16,048 nucleotides of DNA from SIG588 sp045599305 (GCA_045599305.1 JAZRVU010000001.1:1-16048); one strand, 5' to 3'; numbered from the stretch's first letter, positions 7,224-14,820 are shown. Program-made: numbers and translations. The notes: a model not told the origin generated them from the sequence alone.

Positions 7224-8555
7224 TTACTCCTCCCGCTCGCGGATGATGAAGCGCACGGGCGTACCCTCCAGCCCGAATGTCTCGCGGATCTGATTTTCCA
7301 GATACCGCTGATAGGAAAAATGGAACAACTCCGCGTTGTTGACGAAAAAGACGAATGTGGGCGGACGGGTGGTCGCCTGCGTCACATAATAGATCTTCAG
7401 CCGCTTGCCCTTGTCTGTGGGGGGCTGCACACGTGCCGTCGCCAGCGCCAGCATATCGTTGAGCATACCGGTGGCGATGCGGGTGCAGTTCTGCTGATTG
7501 ACATACTTGATGAGTTCGAACAGGCGGGGCAGACGCTGCCCGGTCTTGGCCGAAATAAAGATGAAGGGGGCATAGGCCATGAAGCTGAAATCGTTCTCCA
7601 GTTTGGCCCGCATCACCTGCATGGTCTTGTCGTCCTTCTCCACGGCGTCCCACTTGTTCACCGCGATGATGCAGGCCTTGCCCTGCTCATGCGCGAGACC
7701 CGCCACCTTGCTGTCCTGCTCGGTGAAGCCGACGGTACCGTCCAACAGGATGACACAGACGTCCGCCCGCTCAATGGCCATCTGGGCGCGCAGCACGCTG
7801 TAGCGCTCCACCTCGTCCTCCACCCGGCTCTTGCGGCGCAGACCGGCGGTGTCCACAAAGACAAAGTCGCCGTATTCGTTGTGCACCTCACTGTCGATGG
7901 CGTCGCGGGTGGTGCCCGCGATATCCGACACGATGCTGCGCTCCTCCCCGGCGATGGCGTTGACAAGGGAGGATTTGCCCGCGTTGGGACGGCCGATCAC
8001 CGCCACGCGGATGACCTCGCGTTCCTCCTCCTGTTCCCGTTCGGGCGGGAGCAGCTCCAGCACGGCCTGCAGCAGGTCGCCGGTGCCGTGCCCGTGCACG
8101 GAGGAGACGGCGATGGGGTCGCCCAGACCGAGATTGTAAAATTCATAAAATTCCGCGGGCAGTTCGCCCACGCGGTCACACTTGTTCACACACAGCACCA
8201 CCGGCTTGCCGCTGCGCTGCAGCATGGCCGCCACGTCGGTGTCGCTCGCCGTCACGCCGCAGGTGAGGTCGGTCACCAGCACGATGACATCCGCCTGCTC
8301 GATGGCCAACTGCGCCTGATGCCGGATGTGCGAGAGGATCACGTCGTCCGACTGCGGCTCAATACCGCCGGTATCGGCCAGCATAAAGGTGCGCCCGCCC
8401 CATTCGCAGGGGGCAAACAAACGGTCGCGGGTCACGCCGGGCGTGTCCTGCACGATCGCCAGACGCTGGCCGATCAGCTTATTGAACAGGGTGGACTTGC
8501 CCACGTTGGGGCGTCCCACCACCGCCACGACCGGCCGGTTTCCGGTATGAGTCAT
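7224..8555 (-). CDS. der: Ribosome biogenesis GTPase Der (EngA)
   Basis: 443-residue protein with two tandem GTPase domains and a C-terminal KH-like domain, needed for 50S ribosomal subunit maturation. The first G domain has GRPNVGKS (14-21), DTPGVTRD, DTGG and NKCD (124-127). The second has GRPNAGKS (188-195), DIAGTTRD, DTAG and NKWD (300-303). A short acidic linker (PEREQEEERE, about 171-180) joins them. Start choice: ATG 8555 has AAGGAGG seven nt upstream and shares its A with the TGA stop of the preceding gene (TGATG). A GTG at 8558 would leave only four nt from the ribosome binding site. It is in the same operon as the upstream radical SAM gene and downstream plsY. Confidence 0.97.
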   Translation of the reverse strand: MTHTGNRPVVAVVGRPNVGKSTLFNKLIGQRLAIVQDTPGVTRDRLFAPCEWGGRTFMLADTGGIEPQSDDVILSHIRHQAQLAIEQADVIVLVTDLTCGVTASDTDVAAMLQRSGKPVVLCVNKCDRVGELPAEFYEFYNLGLGDPIAVSSVHGHGTGDLLQAVLELLPPEREQEEEREVIRVAVIGRPNAGKSSLVNAIAGEERSIVSDIAGTTRDAIDSEVHNEYGDFVFVDTAGLRRKSRVEDEVERYSVLRAQMAIERADVCVILLDGTVGFTEQDSKVAGLAHEQGKACIIAVNKWDAVEKDDKTMQVMRAKLENDFSFMAYAPFIFISAKTGQRLPRLFELIKYVNQQNCTRIATGMLNDMLALATARVQPPTDKGKRLKIYYVTQATTRPPTFVFFVNNAELFHFSYQRYLENQIRETFGLEGTPVRFIIREREE

Positions 8556-9898
8556 CACACATCCTCCTTTTCGGGGACGATCACCCGCTCCTCCTGCGGC
8601 TGCTGACGCAGCAGCACACGCAGGAAGGATGCGCCGTCCCCGTCGGTGATATACAACGGTTTGCCGATGGCCGCGGCCACCTGTTCGGGGGTCACGTCAT
8701 CCAAAAACAGATCGCCCTCGCGGCGAAGCATGCAGGCGGGGATCGCCGCCTCGTCGGCAGGCACGCCGCGCAGCCGGTCGATCAGATCGCCGCCGGTGAC
8801 CAGCCCGGCCACCGTGATCTGCTCGCCGAAAAAGCGGTTGACGATCGGCTGTACCGTGACCGCGAGCGCGGGAAACTTTTCTTTGGCCAGTGCCGCCAGT
8901 TCCCGCAAAAACGGCGCCGCCGACACACCGGTGGCCACCACCAGCCGCCGCCCGCTCGCCTCGCCCACGGCCTCTTTTAGCGCCTCGCAAAACTGCTGAC
9001 GCATCAGCGCCATCATGCCCACGCCGTTTTCCAACTGGGCAAATTCGCCGTAAAACTCCGCCGGCGGGATGGGCTTACCCGCCGTGAGATAGAATTCATC
9101 CGAAGGGTAGAACAGCCGGGTGCCGTGGGCGGCCAGCGTCCGCTCCCCCATCTGTTCCATCCGCTCCACCACGTCCGCCGCCTCTTCAGAGGTGAAGGGA
9201 CGCAGCGCAGTCAGCCCCTCGCGGTATTTCGTCAGTCCCACCGGCACCGCGGCCACCGACTGCACCGCCGGCAGCAGCGCCGCCAGATCGTCCATGGTGC
9301 GGGAGAGCTGCTCGCCGTCATTGAAGCCGGGACACAGCACCAACTGGCAGTTGACGGCGATGCCCGCCTCGGCCAGCCGATACAGATGCGCCAGCGCCTC
9401 GCCGGCAAAGCGGTTGTTCATCATGCGGCAGCGCAGCGCGGGATCGGTGGTGTGCACCGAAACGTTGACCGGGCTGATGTGCATGGCGATTAGGCGATCC
9501 ACGTCGTGTGCGGTGAGATTGGTCAGGGTGATGTAGTTGCCGAACAGAAAGGACAGGCGGCTGTCGTCGTCCTTGAAATAAAGGCTCTCCCGCATGCCCG
9601 GCGGCAATTGGTCGATGAAGCAGAAGACGCACTGATTGCGGCAGGCGCGCTGCTTGTCCATCAGATAGGTGTCGAACAGCAGGCCGATGTCGCCGTCGGC
9701 GTCCGGGCGCAGATGCACCGTCCGCTCCCCGTGCGGGGTGAGCAGCCGAAGGGTCAGCCGCGGCTCGGTGAGATAAAAGCGGTAATCGAGCACGTCTTCG
9801 ATCTCGTGCCCATTCACCGTGAGCAGGGTGTCCCCCGCCGCCACCCGCTTTTTGGCTGCGGGCGAATGGGGTGTCACCCCGGCGATCATCACGGCCAT
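8555..9898 (-). CDS. Radical SAM protein with N-terminal PDZ-like domain and DUF512
   Basis: 447 residues. The N-terminal 65 residues resemble a PDZ domain (AGVTPHSPAAKKRVAAGDTL, then VNG). The radical SAM cluster motif is CRNQCVFC, with cysteines 86, 90 and 93 in the CxxxCxxC spacing, followed by FIDQLPPGMRESLYFKDDD. The C-terminal half matches the DUF512 type, with LTKYREGLTALRPF and LFYPSDEFYL as recognisable stretches. The family is widespread in Clostridia next to der, as here, but its reaction is not established to my knowledge. ATG 9898 has AGGAGG eight nt upstream. Its stop overlaps the der start by one nt, so the two are translated together. It begins 32 nt after the stop of the large beta-helix gene with no terminator visible between, so read-through is possible. 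The function is best left open. Confidence 0.93.
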   Translation of the reverse strand: MAVMIAGVTPHSPAAKKRVAAGDTLLTVNGHEIEDVLDYRFYLTEPRLTLRLLTPHGERTVHLRPDADGDIGLLFDTYLMDKQRACRNQCVFCFIDQLPPGMRESLYFKDDDSRLSFLFGNYITLTNLTAHDVDRLIAMHISPVNVSVHTTDPALRCRMMNNRFAGEALAHLYRLAEAGIAVNCQLVLCPGFNDGEQLSRTMDDLAALLPAVQSVAAVPVGLTKYREGLTALRPFTSEEAADVVERMEQMGERTLAAHGTRLFYPSDEFYLTAGKPIPPAEFYGEFAQLENGVGMMALMRQQFCEALKEAVGEASGRRLVVATGVSAAPFLRELAALAKEKFPALAVTVQPIVNRFFGEQITVAGLVTGGDLIDRLRGVPADEAAIPACMLRREGDLFLDDVTPEQVAAAIGKPLYITDGDGASFLRVLLRQQPQEERVIVPEKEDV

Positions 9899-9930
9899 GC
9901 GCTGTCCCTCCTTTCATCAAGTGCGCCGCG

Positions 9931-12597
9931 TCAGCGGCAGATATAGATATCGTCCACCGCCAGCGTGGCGTGGGCCTCTGTCGCATAGATGCGCAGATAA
10001 TTGACACAGGTGCTGTCGATCTCGCCGCCGGTCACGCCGGCGTTGTCCAGCGGGAAATACGCCTCGTTCCAGCCGTTTTCCCGGATGGCGTCGGCCAGCG
10101 TCCAGTGCAGTTCCTCCACGTCGTGGGTGCCGCCGCTGCACAGTTCCACCTGTCCGCCCTTCACCCCGGCGGCATCACTGCAATAGATCCACATGTGCAG
10201 ATAGCCGCCGATCTCCAGCGAAGAGATGTCCCGTGCGGGGAATTCCCAGATCAGCGCGACCGGGAAATCGCGGCTGTCGAGCGTGCAGCAGAGCGCGCCG
10301 CTCCCCTCTTTCACATACTGCGGGTCGTGTGTCAGCCGTGCCGGTCCGGACACACCCTCGTTTGTATCGCAGTCGTTCAGCGGGATGAATGCGGTGGGCG
10401 CGATGACCTTCTCCGTATCCTCCACGGATACGGCGGAGTGATACGCCCCCTCCCAGCTGTCACGGCGGTCGTTGCGGCAGTTGATGTCGAAGACCGAGTC
10501 CTCGTTGTGCACCGAGCGGCCGAAGATGCGCAGGGCATTGACCGCCCGGGCGGTGCTGCGGCGGATATCGAACATGGGGTAGTTCTTGATCAGCACGTCC
10601 ACCGTGTTGTTGAGCAGCAGCACATCGCTCGAATCGTCGCACCGCACCAGCACATGGGGCGTATACATAAAGCAGTTGTGCAGCCGCTGCCCCTGTGCAT
10701 CGGTGATATAAAAAGCGTTGCAGTATTCATCCAATATCTCGCGGCACATGAAGTCGAAGCCCACGTGCCCGATCTCGTATTTCTTTTTGCCGTCCCGCTC
10801 GGTGGGCACCAGCAGGTGATCCCAACGCGCCCGCGTGCGGTCGTCCATGTGGAAAAAGTATCGGTCGATCGCCCGGCGATTGAGGAAATCGGGATTGGCC
10901 AGACATTCCTCCACACAGCCGTCCCGGCCGCCGCAGCGCACCAGTGCCGCATAGGCGCAGCCGTAGACACTGCGCACCAGATGTCCGTCGCAGCCGCGGA
11001 CATCCACCGCCGTGAAGCCGCCGTTCACCGTGACCTCGCACACGAACACACCCCGGCCGGCGCCGCGTATGGCCGCCTGCGTCCGGGTGACCGGGTCGTC
11101 GGCCGTCAGCATCTCGTGCGCCGTGAGGGTGTCGTACCGGGGGAACCACATCCGCAGTCCCGTCACACCGGCATTCTCCTCCAGCGTGACGGCGGCGCCG
11201 TCGTCCACATAGGAGATCAGCACCGTGCCGTTGTCCCCGTCGCCGCGGGTGTCGCGGGTGACGATCGGCAGCGCGCCCGCGAGCTGCACCCCGCACGGCA
11301 CCCGCACCGGCTGATCCAACGTGAAAATGCCAGCGGGCAGCCGCACCACGCCGCCGGTCGCCGCCGCGCTGTCCAGCGTGGCCTGCAAAGCGGCGGAAAT
11401 GTCCGTGCCCGTTTTGGAAAACGCCGCCACCGGCACCGGATACAGCCGGTCGGCCGGTTTTCGATGGGTGCCGTGAACGAGTGGGAAAGCCGAGAGGTCT
11501 TCCTCCTCGATGATCAGGCGGCCGGTCGTCTCACCGACCAGCTGCACATCGCAGAAATGCAGCGGGATGCGCCGGAAAGGCATCCGCACCGCCATGACCG
11601 CGCCCTCGATACGCCCGCGCGAGATCAGCGGCGGGTTGCCGCTGCTGATCTGCCGCACATCGATGCCGTAGTCGCAGTCCAGAATGTTTATGTCGTAAAA
11701 TTCGCCCCAGAAGCCCTCGCGCCGCAGTGCCTTGAAGAGGATGCCCGTCCGGCAGCCCTTCAGCGTGATCTCGGAAAACGTATCGGCATCCAGATCCCCC
11801 AGGATCATGCCGGTAAGGTACGCCCGGCAGTAGGCACGCAGCCCCTGCGGGTCGGCCGCGGCATAGCCGCACCCCGCGCCCGCCCAGTATTCCGGCGAAA
11901 GGCGCACATCGAAAATATAGCCGACGTCTGCCGAGCGGTGCATTTCGAGGCCGGTCTCCAGTGCCGTGAGGCGCAGATGCTCCAATTTGGCCATGTCGTG
12001 CCATTCCGCCAGCGCGCACACGGCGACGGCGCGATAGGCGTTGAGCACCGTCACATTACGCAGCGTGGCGGTGGCGGAAGAGCCGATGTAAAAGGCAAAC
12101 CCGTAAGGGATCACGTCAGCCGTGTCCTGACGCGGATAATACACCGTCAGCCCCACGATGCCGGCGTTTTCCGGCACGTAAAAGAGCACGCCGGCGTCAC
12201 GGGGGGCATCTGTCGAAACGGGTGCCGAATCGGCCAGGATCACCGTGCCGTAGAGAGGTGCTTCCCCCGCCGGCACCGTGTCGGGGTCCTGCCAGTCGCC
12301 CTGCAGCACCACTCCGCGCGGGAGGGTGACACGGTCGGTGATCCGGTATGTGCCGGCCGGCAGAAACACCACGCCGCCGCCGTTTTCGCGGCACGCGTCC
12401 AACGCCGCCTGCAGTGCCCGGGTGCTGTCTTCGCGGCCGGTGGGATCACACCCGAAGGACGGATCGGTCGCCACGATATCCGCCGCGATGACCTCATCGG
12501 CCGCAAAGGCCGGGATGACCGCGGTCGGCCGCTCCCCGCTCACGATGACCGAGTGCGGACAGCCGCCGCACGCCTGTTTGCTCACACATTCCGACAT
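9931..12597 (-). CDS. Large duplicated beta-helix protein, pectate_lyase_3/glycosyl hydrolase-like
   Basis: 888 residues. Two similar units occur in tandem. Residues about 57-160 have DSTRALQAALDA, then GGGVVFLPAGTYRI, then GVVLQG, then ENAGIVGLTVYYPRQDT. Residues about 398-490 have DISAALQATLDS, then GGVVRLPAGIFTL, then GVQLAG, then ENAGVTGLRMWFPRYDT. This is the N-terminal signature of pectate_lyase_3-type right-handed beta-helices, found in polysaccharide lyases, GH28 and GH55 relatives and phage tailspikes. Residues about 575-640 look like a non-helix insertion. Residues about 750-888 look like a beta-sandwich, possibly carbohydrate-binding. No signal peptide or transmembrane segment is seen, and about 30 cysteines fit a cytoplasmic protein. 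A CGGC motif (10-13) lies near the N-terminus. GH28 catalytic motifs were not identified, so substrate and activity are unknown. ATG 12597 has GGAGGTG upstream. Confidence 0.8.
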   Translation of the reverse strand: MSECVSKQACGGCPHSVIVSGERPTAVIPAFAADEVIAADIVATDPSFGCDPTGREDSTRALQAALDACRENGGGVVFLPAGTYRITDRVTLPRGVVLQGDWQDPDTVPAGEAPLYGTVILADSAPVSTDAPRDAGVLFYVPENAGIVGLTVYYPRQDTADVIPYGFAFYIGSSATATLRNVTVLNAYRAVAVCALAEWHDMAKLEHLRLTALETGLEMHRSADVGYIFDVRLSPEYWAGAGCGYAAADPQGLRAYCRAYLTGMILGDLDADTFSEITLKGCRTGILFKALRREGFWGEFYDINILDCDYGIDVRQISSGNPPLISRGRIEGAVMAVRMPFRRIPLHFCDVQLVGETTGRLIIEEEDLSAFPLVHGTHRKPADRLYPVPVAAFSKTGTDISAALQATLDSAAATGGVVRLPAGIFTLDQPVRVPCGVQLAGALPIVTRDTRGDGDNGTVLISYVDDGAAVTLEENAGVTGLRMWFPRYDTLTAHEMLTADDPVTRTQAAIRGAGRGVFVCEVTVNGGFTAVDVRGCDGHLVRSVYGCAYAALVRCGGRDGCVEECLANPDFLNRRAIDRYFFHMDDRTRARWDHLLVPTERDGKKKYEIGHVGFDFMCREILDEYCNAFYITDAQGQRLHNCFMYTPHVLVRCDDSSDVLLLNNTVDVLIKNYPMFDIRRSTARAVNALRIFGRSVHNEDSVFDINCRNDRRDSWEGAYHSAVSVEDTEKVIAPTAFIPLNDCDTNEGVSGPARLTHDPQYVKEGSGALCCTLDSRDFPVALIWEFPARDISSLEIGGYLHMWIYCSDAAGVKGGQVELCSGGTHDVEELHWTLADAIRENGWNEAYFPLDNAGVTGGEIDSTCVNYLRIYATEAHATLAVDDIYICR

Positions 12598-12618
12598 ACC
12601 GACACCTCCGTTTTCACG

Positions 12619-12631
12619 ATGGTATTACCAT
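12619..12631. promoter_or_regulatory. Palindrome at the transcription start of the beta-helix gene, operator candidate
   Basis: ATGGTA-T-TACCAT has perfect 6-bp arms around one base. It overlaps the first two bases of the -10 box (12630-12635) and covers the expected transcription start. Palindromes with TGGT/ACCA arms are common for GntR-family regulators, but the regulator here is not known. Confidence 0.4.
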
Positions 12632-12635
12632 TATA
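12630..12635 (-). promoter_or_regulatory. Consensus -10 box upstream of the beta-helix gene
   Basis: A perfect TATAAT on the minus strand lies 33 nt before the ATG at 12597. No recognisable -35 box is present at 16-18 nt (the 17-nt position reads AGCGAT), and there is no extended -10. A promoter here may therefore be weak or depend on an activator. Confidence 0.45.
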
Positions 12636-12663
12636 AATGAAAATAGAGAAGGATCGCTCCTTC
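12636..12663 (-). terminator. Probable terminator after rpmF
   Basis: On the minus strand GAAGGA-GCGA-TCCTTC (12663-12648) forms a 6-bp stem with a GNRA-type tetraloop. It is followed by a T-rich but interrupted tract (TCTATTTTCATTT). It starts 17 nt after the rpmF stop codon. The poor T-tract suggests partial termination, with some transcripts continuing into the beta-helix gene. Confidence 0.5.
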
Positions 12664-12680
12664 CCCAGTTTTCATGTTTG

Positions 12681-12866
12681 TCAGCCTTCCGTCTTGGCAA
12701 CGACCTGACGACCGTTGTAATAACCGCACTCGGGGCAGAGCCGATGAGCACGCTTATACGCACCGCACTGCGGGCATTTCACCAGCGCCGGGGCTTCGAT
12801 CTTCCACACATTGTTGCGCCGCTTGTCGCGCCGTGCTTTGGAATGCTTTCTCTTGGGTACCGCCAT
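12681..12866 (-). CDS. rpmF: 50S ribosomal protein L32
   Basis: 61-residue basic ribosomal protein. The N-terminus MAVPKRKHSKARRDKRR is the L32 signature. The zinc ribbon CPQC (31-34) and CPEC (44-47) marks the zinc-binding form of L32. ATG 12866 has AAGGAGG (12875-12881) eight nt upstream; an in-frame GTG at 12875 overlaps that site and is rejected. It follows yceD after 33 nt and shares its strong promoter, the usual yceD-rpmF arrangement. The plsX/fab genes that often follow rpmF in other bacteria are absent here. Confidence 0.97.
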   Translation of the reverse strand: MAVPKRKHSKARRDKRRNNVWKIEAPALVKCPQCGAYKRAHRLCPECGYYNGRQVVAKTEG

Positions 12867-12899
12867 CTTCAGCACCTCCTTAACTTGATGGAATTCACT

Positions 12900-13397
12900 T
12901 CAGGTGTCTAACAAGTCCTTCAACACCGCGAGGCGAGGGTCGACCGTTTCGGTTTTACAGCCACAGAGCCCTTCGTTGAGATTTTTGCCGCAGATGGGAC
13001 AAAGCCCGCGGCAGTCCTCCCGACACAGGATCTTCATCGGCAGGCTCAGGATCAGATCCGCTTCCACCAGTTCATCCAGCGAAAGCTGATAATCGTCCAC
13101 CAAAATCAGATCGTCCGCGTCCTCCCGGTTCAGGGATGCCACCAGAATATGCTCGATCGGCAACACGGATTCCCGGTGCAGCGAAGCCATGCAGCGGTCG
13201 CAGGCGGTGTCGAGCGTGTAGGTCACGTTCGCCGTCAGCCGCACGATGCCGGTGCGATTCTCCACCTTTCCGACAACACGCACCGGCTCCCGCAAGGGGC
13301 GGGCGCCGTAGTGCTCCAGTTGCGAAAAATCCATGACACAGTCGATCGGGATCGACTGTGTATCGCCCATAAAGAGCGATTTCAGTTGCAAGAGCAT
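12900..13397 (-). CDS. yceD: DUF177/YceD family protein, large ribosomal RNA accumulation protein
   Basis: 165 residues. The central block with CDRCMASL (Cys66, Cys69) and the C-terminal cluster LCREDCRGLCPICGKNLN followed by CGCK match the YceD/DUF177 family, including the zinc-finger-like cysteines of Gram-positive members. The family is linked to 23S rRNA accumulation and is nearly always next to rpmF, as seen here. Start choice: ATG 13397 lies four nt after GAGGTG and begins MLLQLKSLF. An in-frame ATG at 13409 has no ribosome binding site, and longer frames would run through the promoter. It is the first gene of the yceD-rpmF unit. Confidence 0.93.
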   Translation of the reverse strand: MLLQLKSLFMGDTQSIPIDCVMDFSQLEHYGARPLREPVRVVGKVENRTGIVRLTANVTYTLDTACDRCMASLHRESVLPIEHILVASLNREDADDLILVDDYQLSLDELVEADLILSLPMKILCREDCRGLCPICGKNLNEGLCGCKTETVDPRLAVLKDLLDT

Positions 13398-13424
13398 AAT
13401 CCACCTCATAGTGTCACAAATAGT

Positions 13425-13475
13425 ATTATAGCCACACCCACCGCGTTTGTCAACTGTTTTTTTTGTTTTTTTGCG
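13425..13475 (-). promoter_or_regulatory. Strong consensus promoter with upstream A-tract for yceD-rpmF
   Basis: TTGACA (13453-13448), exactly 17 nt, and TATAAT (13430-13425) match the sigma-A consensus at all 12 positions. Directly upstream of the -35 box the minus strand carries two A-runs of 8 and 7 separated by one C, the look of an UP element. The -10 box ends 28 nt before the yceD start codon. High constitutive expression of a ribosomal protein gene is expected. Confidence 0.92.
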
Positions 13476-13494
13476 AAGTGCGGCAGAAAATGCG

Positions 13495-14301
13495 TCAGTC
13501 CTTCGGCGGCTCCACCGCCACCAACGGCTCATACTCCTCCGCCGGGGCATCGCCGATATCGCGGATGATCACGAAGGGGGTCAGCTCGTCGTCCTGCCCC
13601 GCGGGATTGTCGCGGATGAGCTCGGCCAGCCACTCGTGCGGGCGCTCGGCCAGATCGGGCGAAGTGCCCAAGATCTCCACCGCGATATCGTTCGCATCCA
13701 CCAGCATGCAGGAGATGCCCAGCGCCTCATAGATATCGGCGCAGACCTTCTGCGGCTCCTTGGGGTTGAGCACCGCCAGGGTGTGGTAGGTCTCGAACGC
13801 GGAGTGGCTGTAGAAGCCGTCGATACCGGCGACATCCTGCCCCACGATCTTATAAAACACGCCGCGGCGGCCGAAGACACGCCCCACCGCCCCGCAGAAG
13901 CAGGCCCACAGAATGAGCGGCAGCCCCTTCATGTCGATCGCGAGCTGCAGCTTATAGGGCTCGTCCATCGCGATGCCGTTATGATTGTGGGTGGCGAATT
14001 TCGACAAGAACCGCGCCCAGAAGCCCGGCTTCACGTCCTTCATCTCCACCGTGTTGTTCTGACACATGGAGATGACCTTTTCGCTCATCGACACGATGTC
14101 GCCCGCCTGATAGACCGGCGCGACATAGCGGCGCAGCACCTCCACATAGTCCTCGCCCCGCTCGACGAAATGCGTCTTCACGGCGTAGCGTTCGAAACGG
14201 CCGCCCTCCACCTCGCGCAGACCGCGCACAAAGTAGGTCACGCCGTCCTTTTCCCGCTGGTTTTTGGCCAGATTGCGGTTGCCCTCATACCAGATCGCCA
14301 T
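13495..14301 (-). CDS. CofE-like protein (F420-0:L-glutamate ligase fold), role unknown
   Basis: 268 residues. YQAGDIVSMSEKVISM (about 64-79) resembles the GD-x-V-x-SEK block of the coenzyme F420-0:gamma-glutamyl ligase family. VGQDVAGIDGFYSHSAF (about 153-169) resembles a second conserved stretch. Homologues of this kind occur in Firmicutes that are not known to make F420, and their substrate is unknown to me. There is no signal peptide; one hydrophobic stretch (GLPLILWACFCGAVG, about 126-140) is probably buried in the fold. ATG 14301 has only a distant AAGGA about 11 nt upstream, so translation may be modest. It follows the small P-loop ATPase gene after an 81-nt gap that holds a strong hairpin. 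Family assignment is fairly sure; enzymatic role is not. Confidence 0.7.
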   Translation of the reverse strand: MAIWYEGNRNLAKNQREKDGVTYFVRGLREVEGGRFERYAVKTHFVERGEDYVEVLRRYVAPVYQAGDIVSMSEKVISMCQNNTVEMKDVKPGFWARFLSKFATHNHNGIAMDEPYKLQLAIDMKGLPLILWACFCGAVGRVFGRRGVFYKIVGQDVAGIDGFYSHSAFETYHTLAVLNPKEPQKVCADIYEALGISCMLVDANDIAVEILGTSPDLAERPHEWLAELIRDNPAGQDDELTPFVIIRDIGDAPAEEYEPLVAVEPPKD

Positions 14302-14325
14302 GTCCGTTCACGTCCTTCCTTGCCG

Positions 14326-14360
14326 AAAAGCAGAGGCAGGCCACGCCCGCCCCTGCTTTT
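14326..14360 (-). terminator. Long hairpin between the P-loop gene and the CofE-like gene, terminator or attenuator
   Basis: On the minus strand 14360-14345 pairs with 14341-14326 over 16 bp, including two G-U pairs, around a 3-nt GTG loop. The stem ends in four T residues, then CGG. The G-U pairs become mismatches on the plus strand, so the RNA structure is best on the minus strand. It lies 22 nt after the stop of the gene at 14383 and just before the ribosome binding site of the next gene. The short T-tract suggests incomplete termination or an mRNA processing or stability element. Confidence 0.6.
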
Positions 14361-14382
14361 TCGCAGATGTACAAGTGTCGTT

Positions 14383-14787
14383 TCAGATCTCCGTGGCAAA
14401 TTCGGCGATGCGGGCGGGGATCTCGTCCTTGTCGGCCGACACGGTGAGCACCGCGTTGACCTCCAGACGGCTCAGGTTCTCCACGAAAGCCTCCAACCCC
14501 TGCATATCGCGGCCGGCGATCTTCAAAGTGGAATCCACGAAGACATCGGTGATGTCATAGTTGCCCGCGCACATACCGGCGATGAAGCCGTAGAGAGAGG
14601 CAAAGCTGTTGATCCCGTATTCGTCCATCGCCACGAGGCGGGTCTTGTGATCCAGATTATAGGTCAGGGTATTGTCCTTTTCCAAAAACACCACGTTGCC
14701 TTTGGAGCTCGCCGTGGCCGCCTGGCACATATCCAGCAGCCGTTTCGTTTTCCCGGAGCCCTTCTTGCCGATGATGAGAGTGATCAT
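14383..14787 (-). CDS. Small P-loop ATP-binding protein, function unknown
   Basis: 134 residues. A Walker A motif GKKGSGKT (7-14) follows a beta strand at the very N-terminus (MITLII). A possible Walker B strand is ITDVFVDST (79-87). It is much shorter than AAA or ABC proteins and lacks their other motifs; similar small proteins in Clostridia are seen as hypothetical ATP-binding proteins. ATG 14787 has AAGGAGG nine nt upstream. It lies 42 nt after pgi and is probably co-transcribed with it. The CofE-like gene follows after a hairpin. No substrate can be deduced. Confidence 0.75.
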   Translation of the reverse strand: MITLIIGKKGSGKTKRLLDMCQAATASSKGNVVFLEKDNTLTYNLDHKTRLVAMDEYGINSFASLYGFIAGMCAGNYDITDVFVDSTLKIAGRDMQGLEAFVENLSRLEVNAVLTVSADKDEIPARIAEFATEI

Positions 14788-14820
14788 GATATTCGTCCTC
14801 CTTGTGTATTATCAAACCGC

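Noticed and set aside
6393..8606. 737-codon open frame on the plus strand across gpsA, plsY and der
   Set aside because: It runs antisense to three certain genes, has low-complexity His/Arg/Gln-rich translation, and no start signal.
9871..12636. Very long open frame (921 codons) on the plus strand opposite the beta-helix gene
   Set aside because: It is an antisense shadow caused by high GC and codon bias. It is rich in His, Arg and Gln with no domain signature or ribosome binding site, while the minus strand encodes a recognisable family.
13451..13475. T-run on the plus strand as a terminator
   Set aside because: No stable hairpin precedes it and no plus-strand gene ends here. On the minus strand it is an A-tract upstream of the -35 box.
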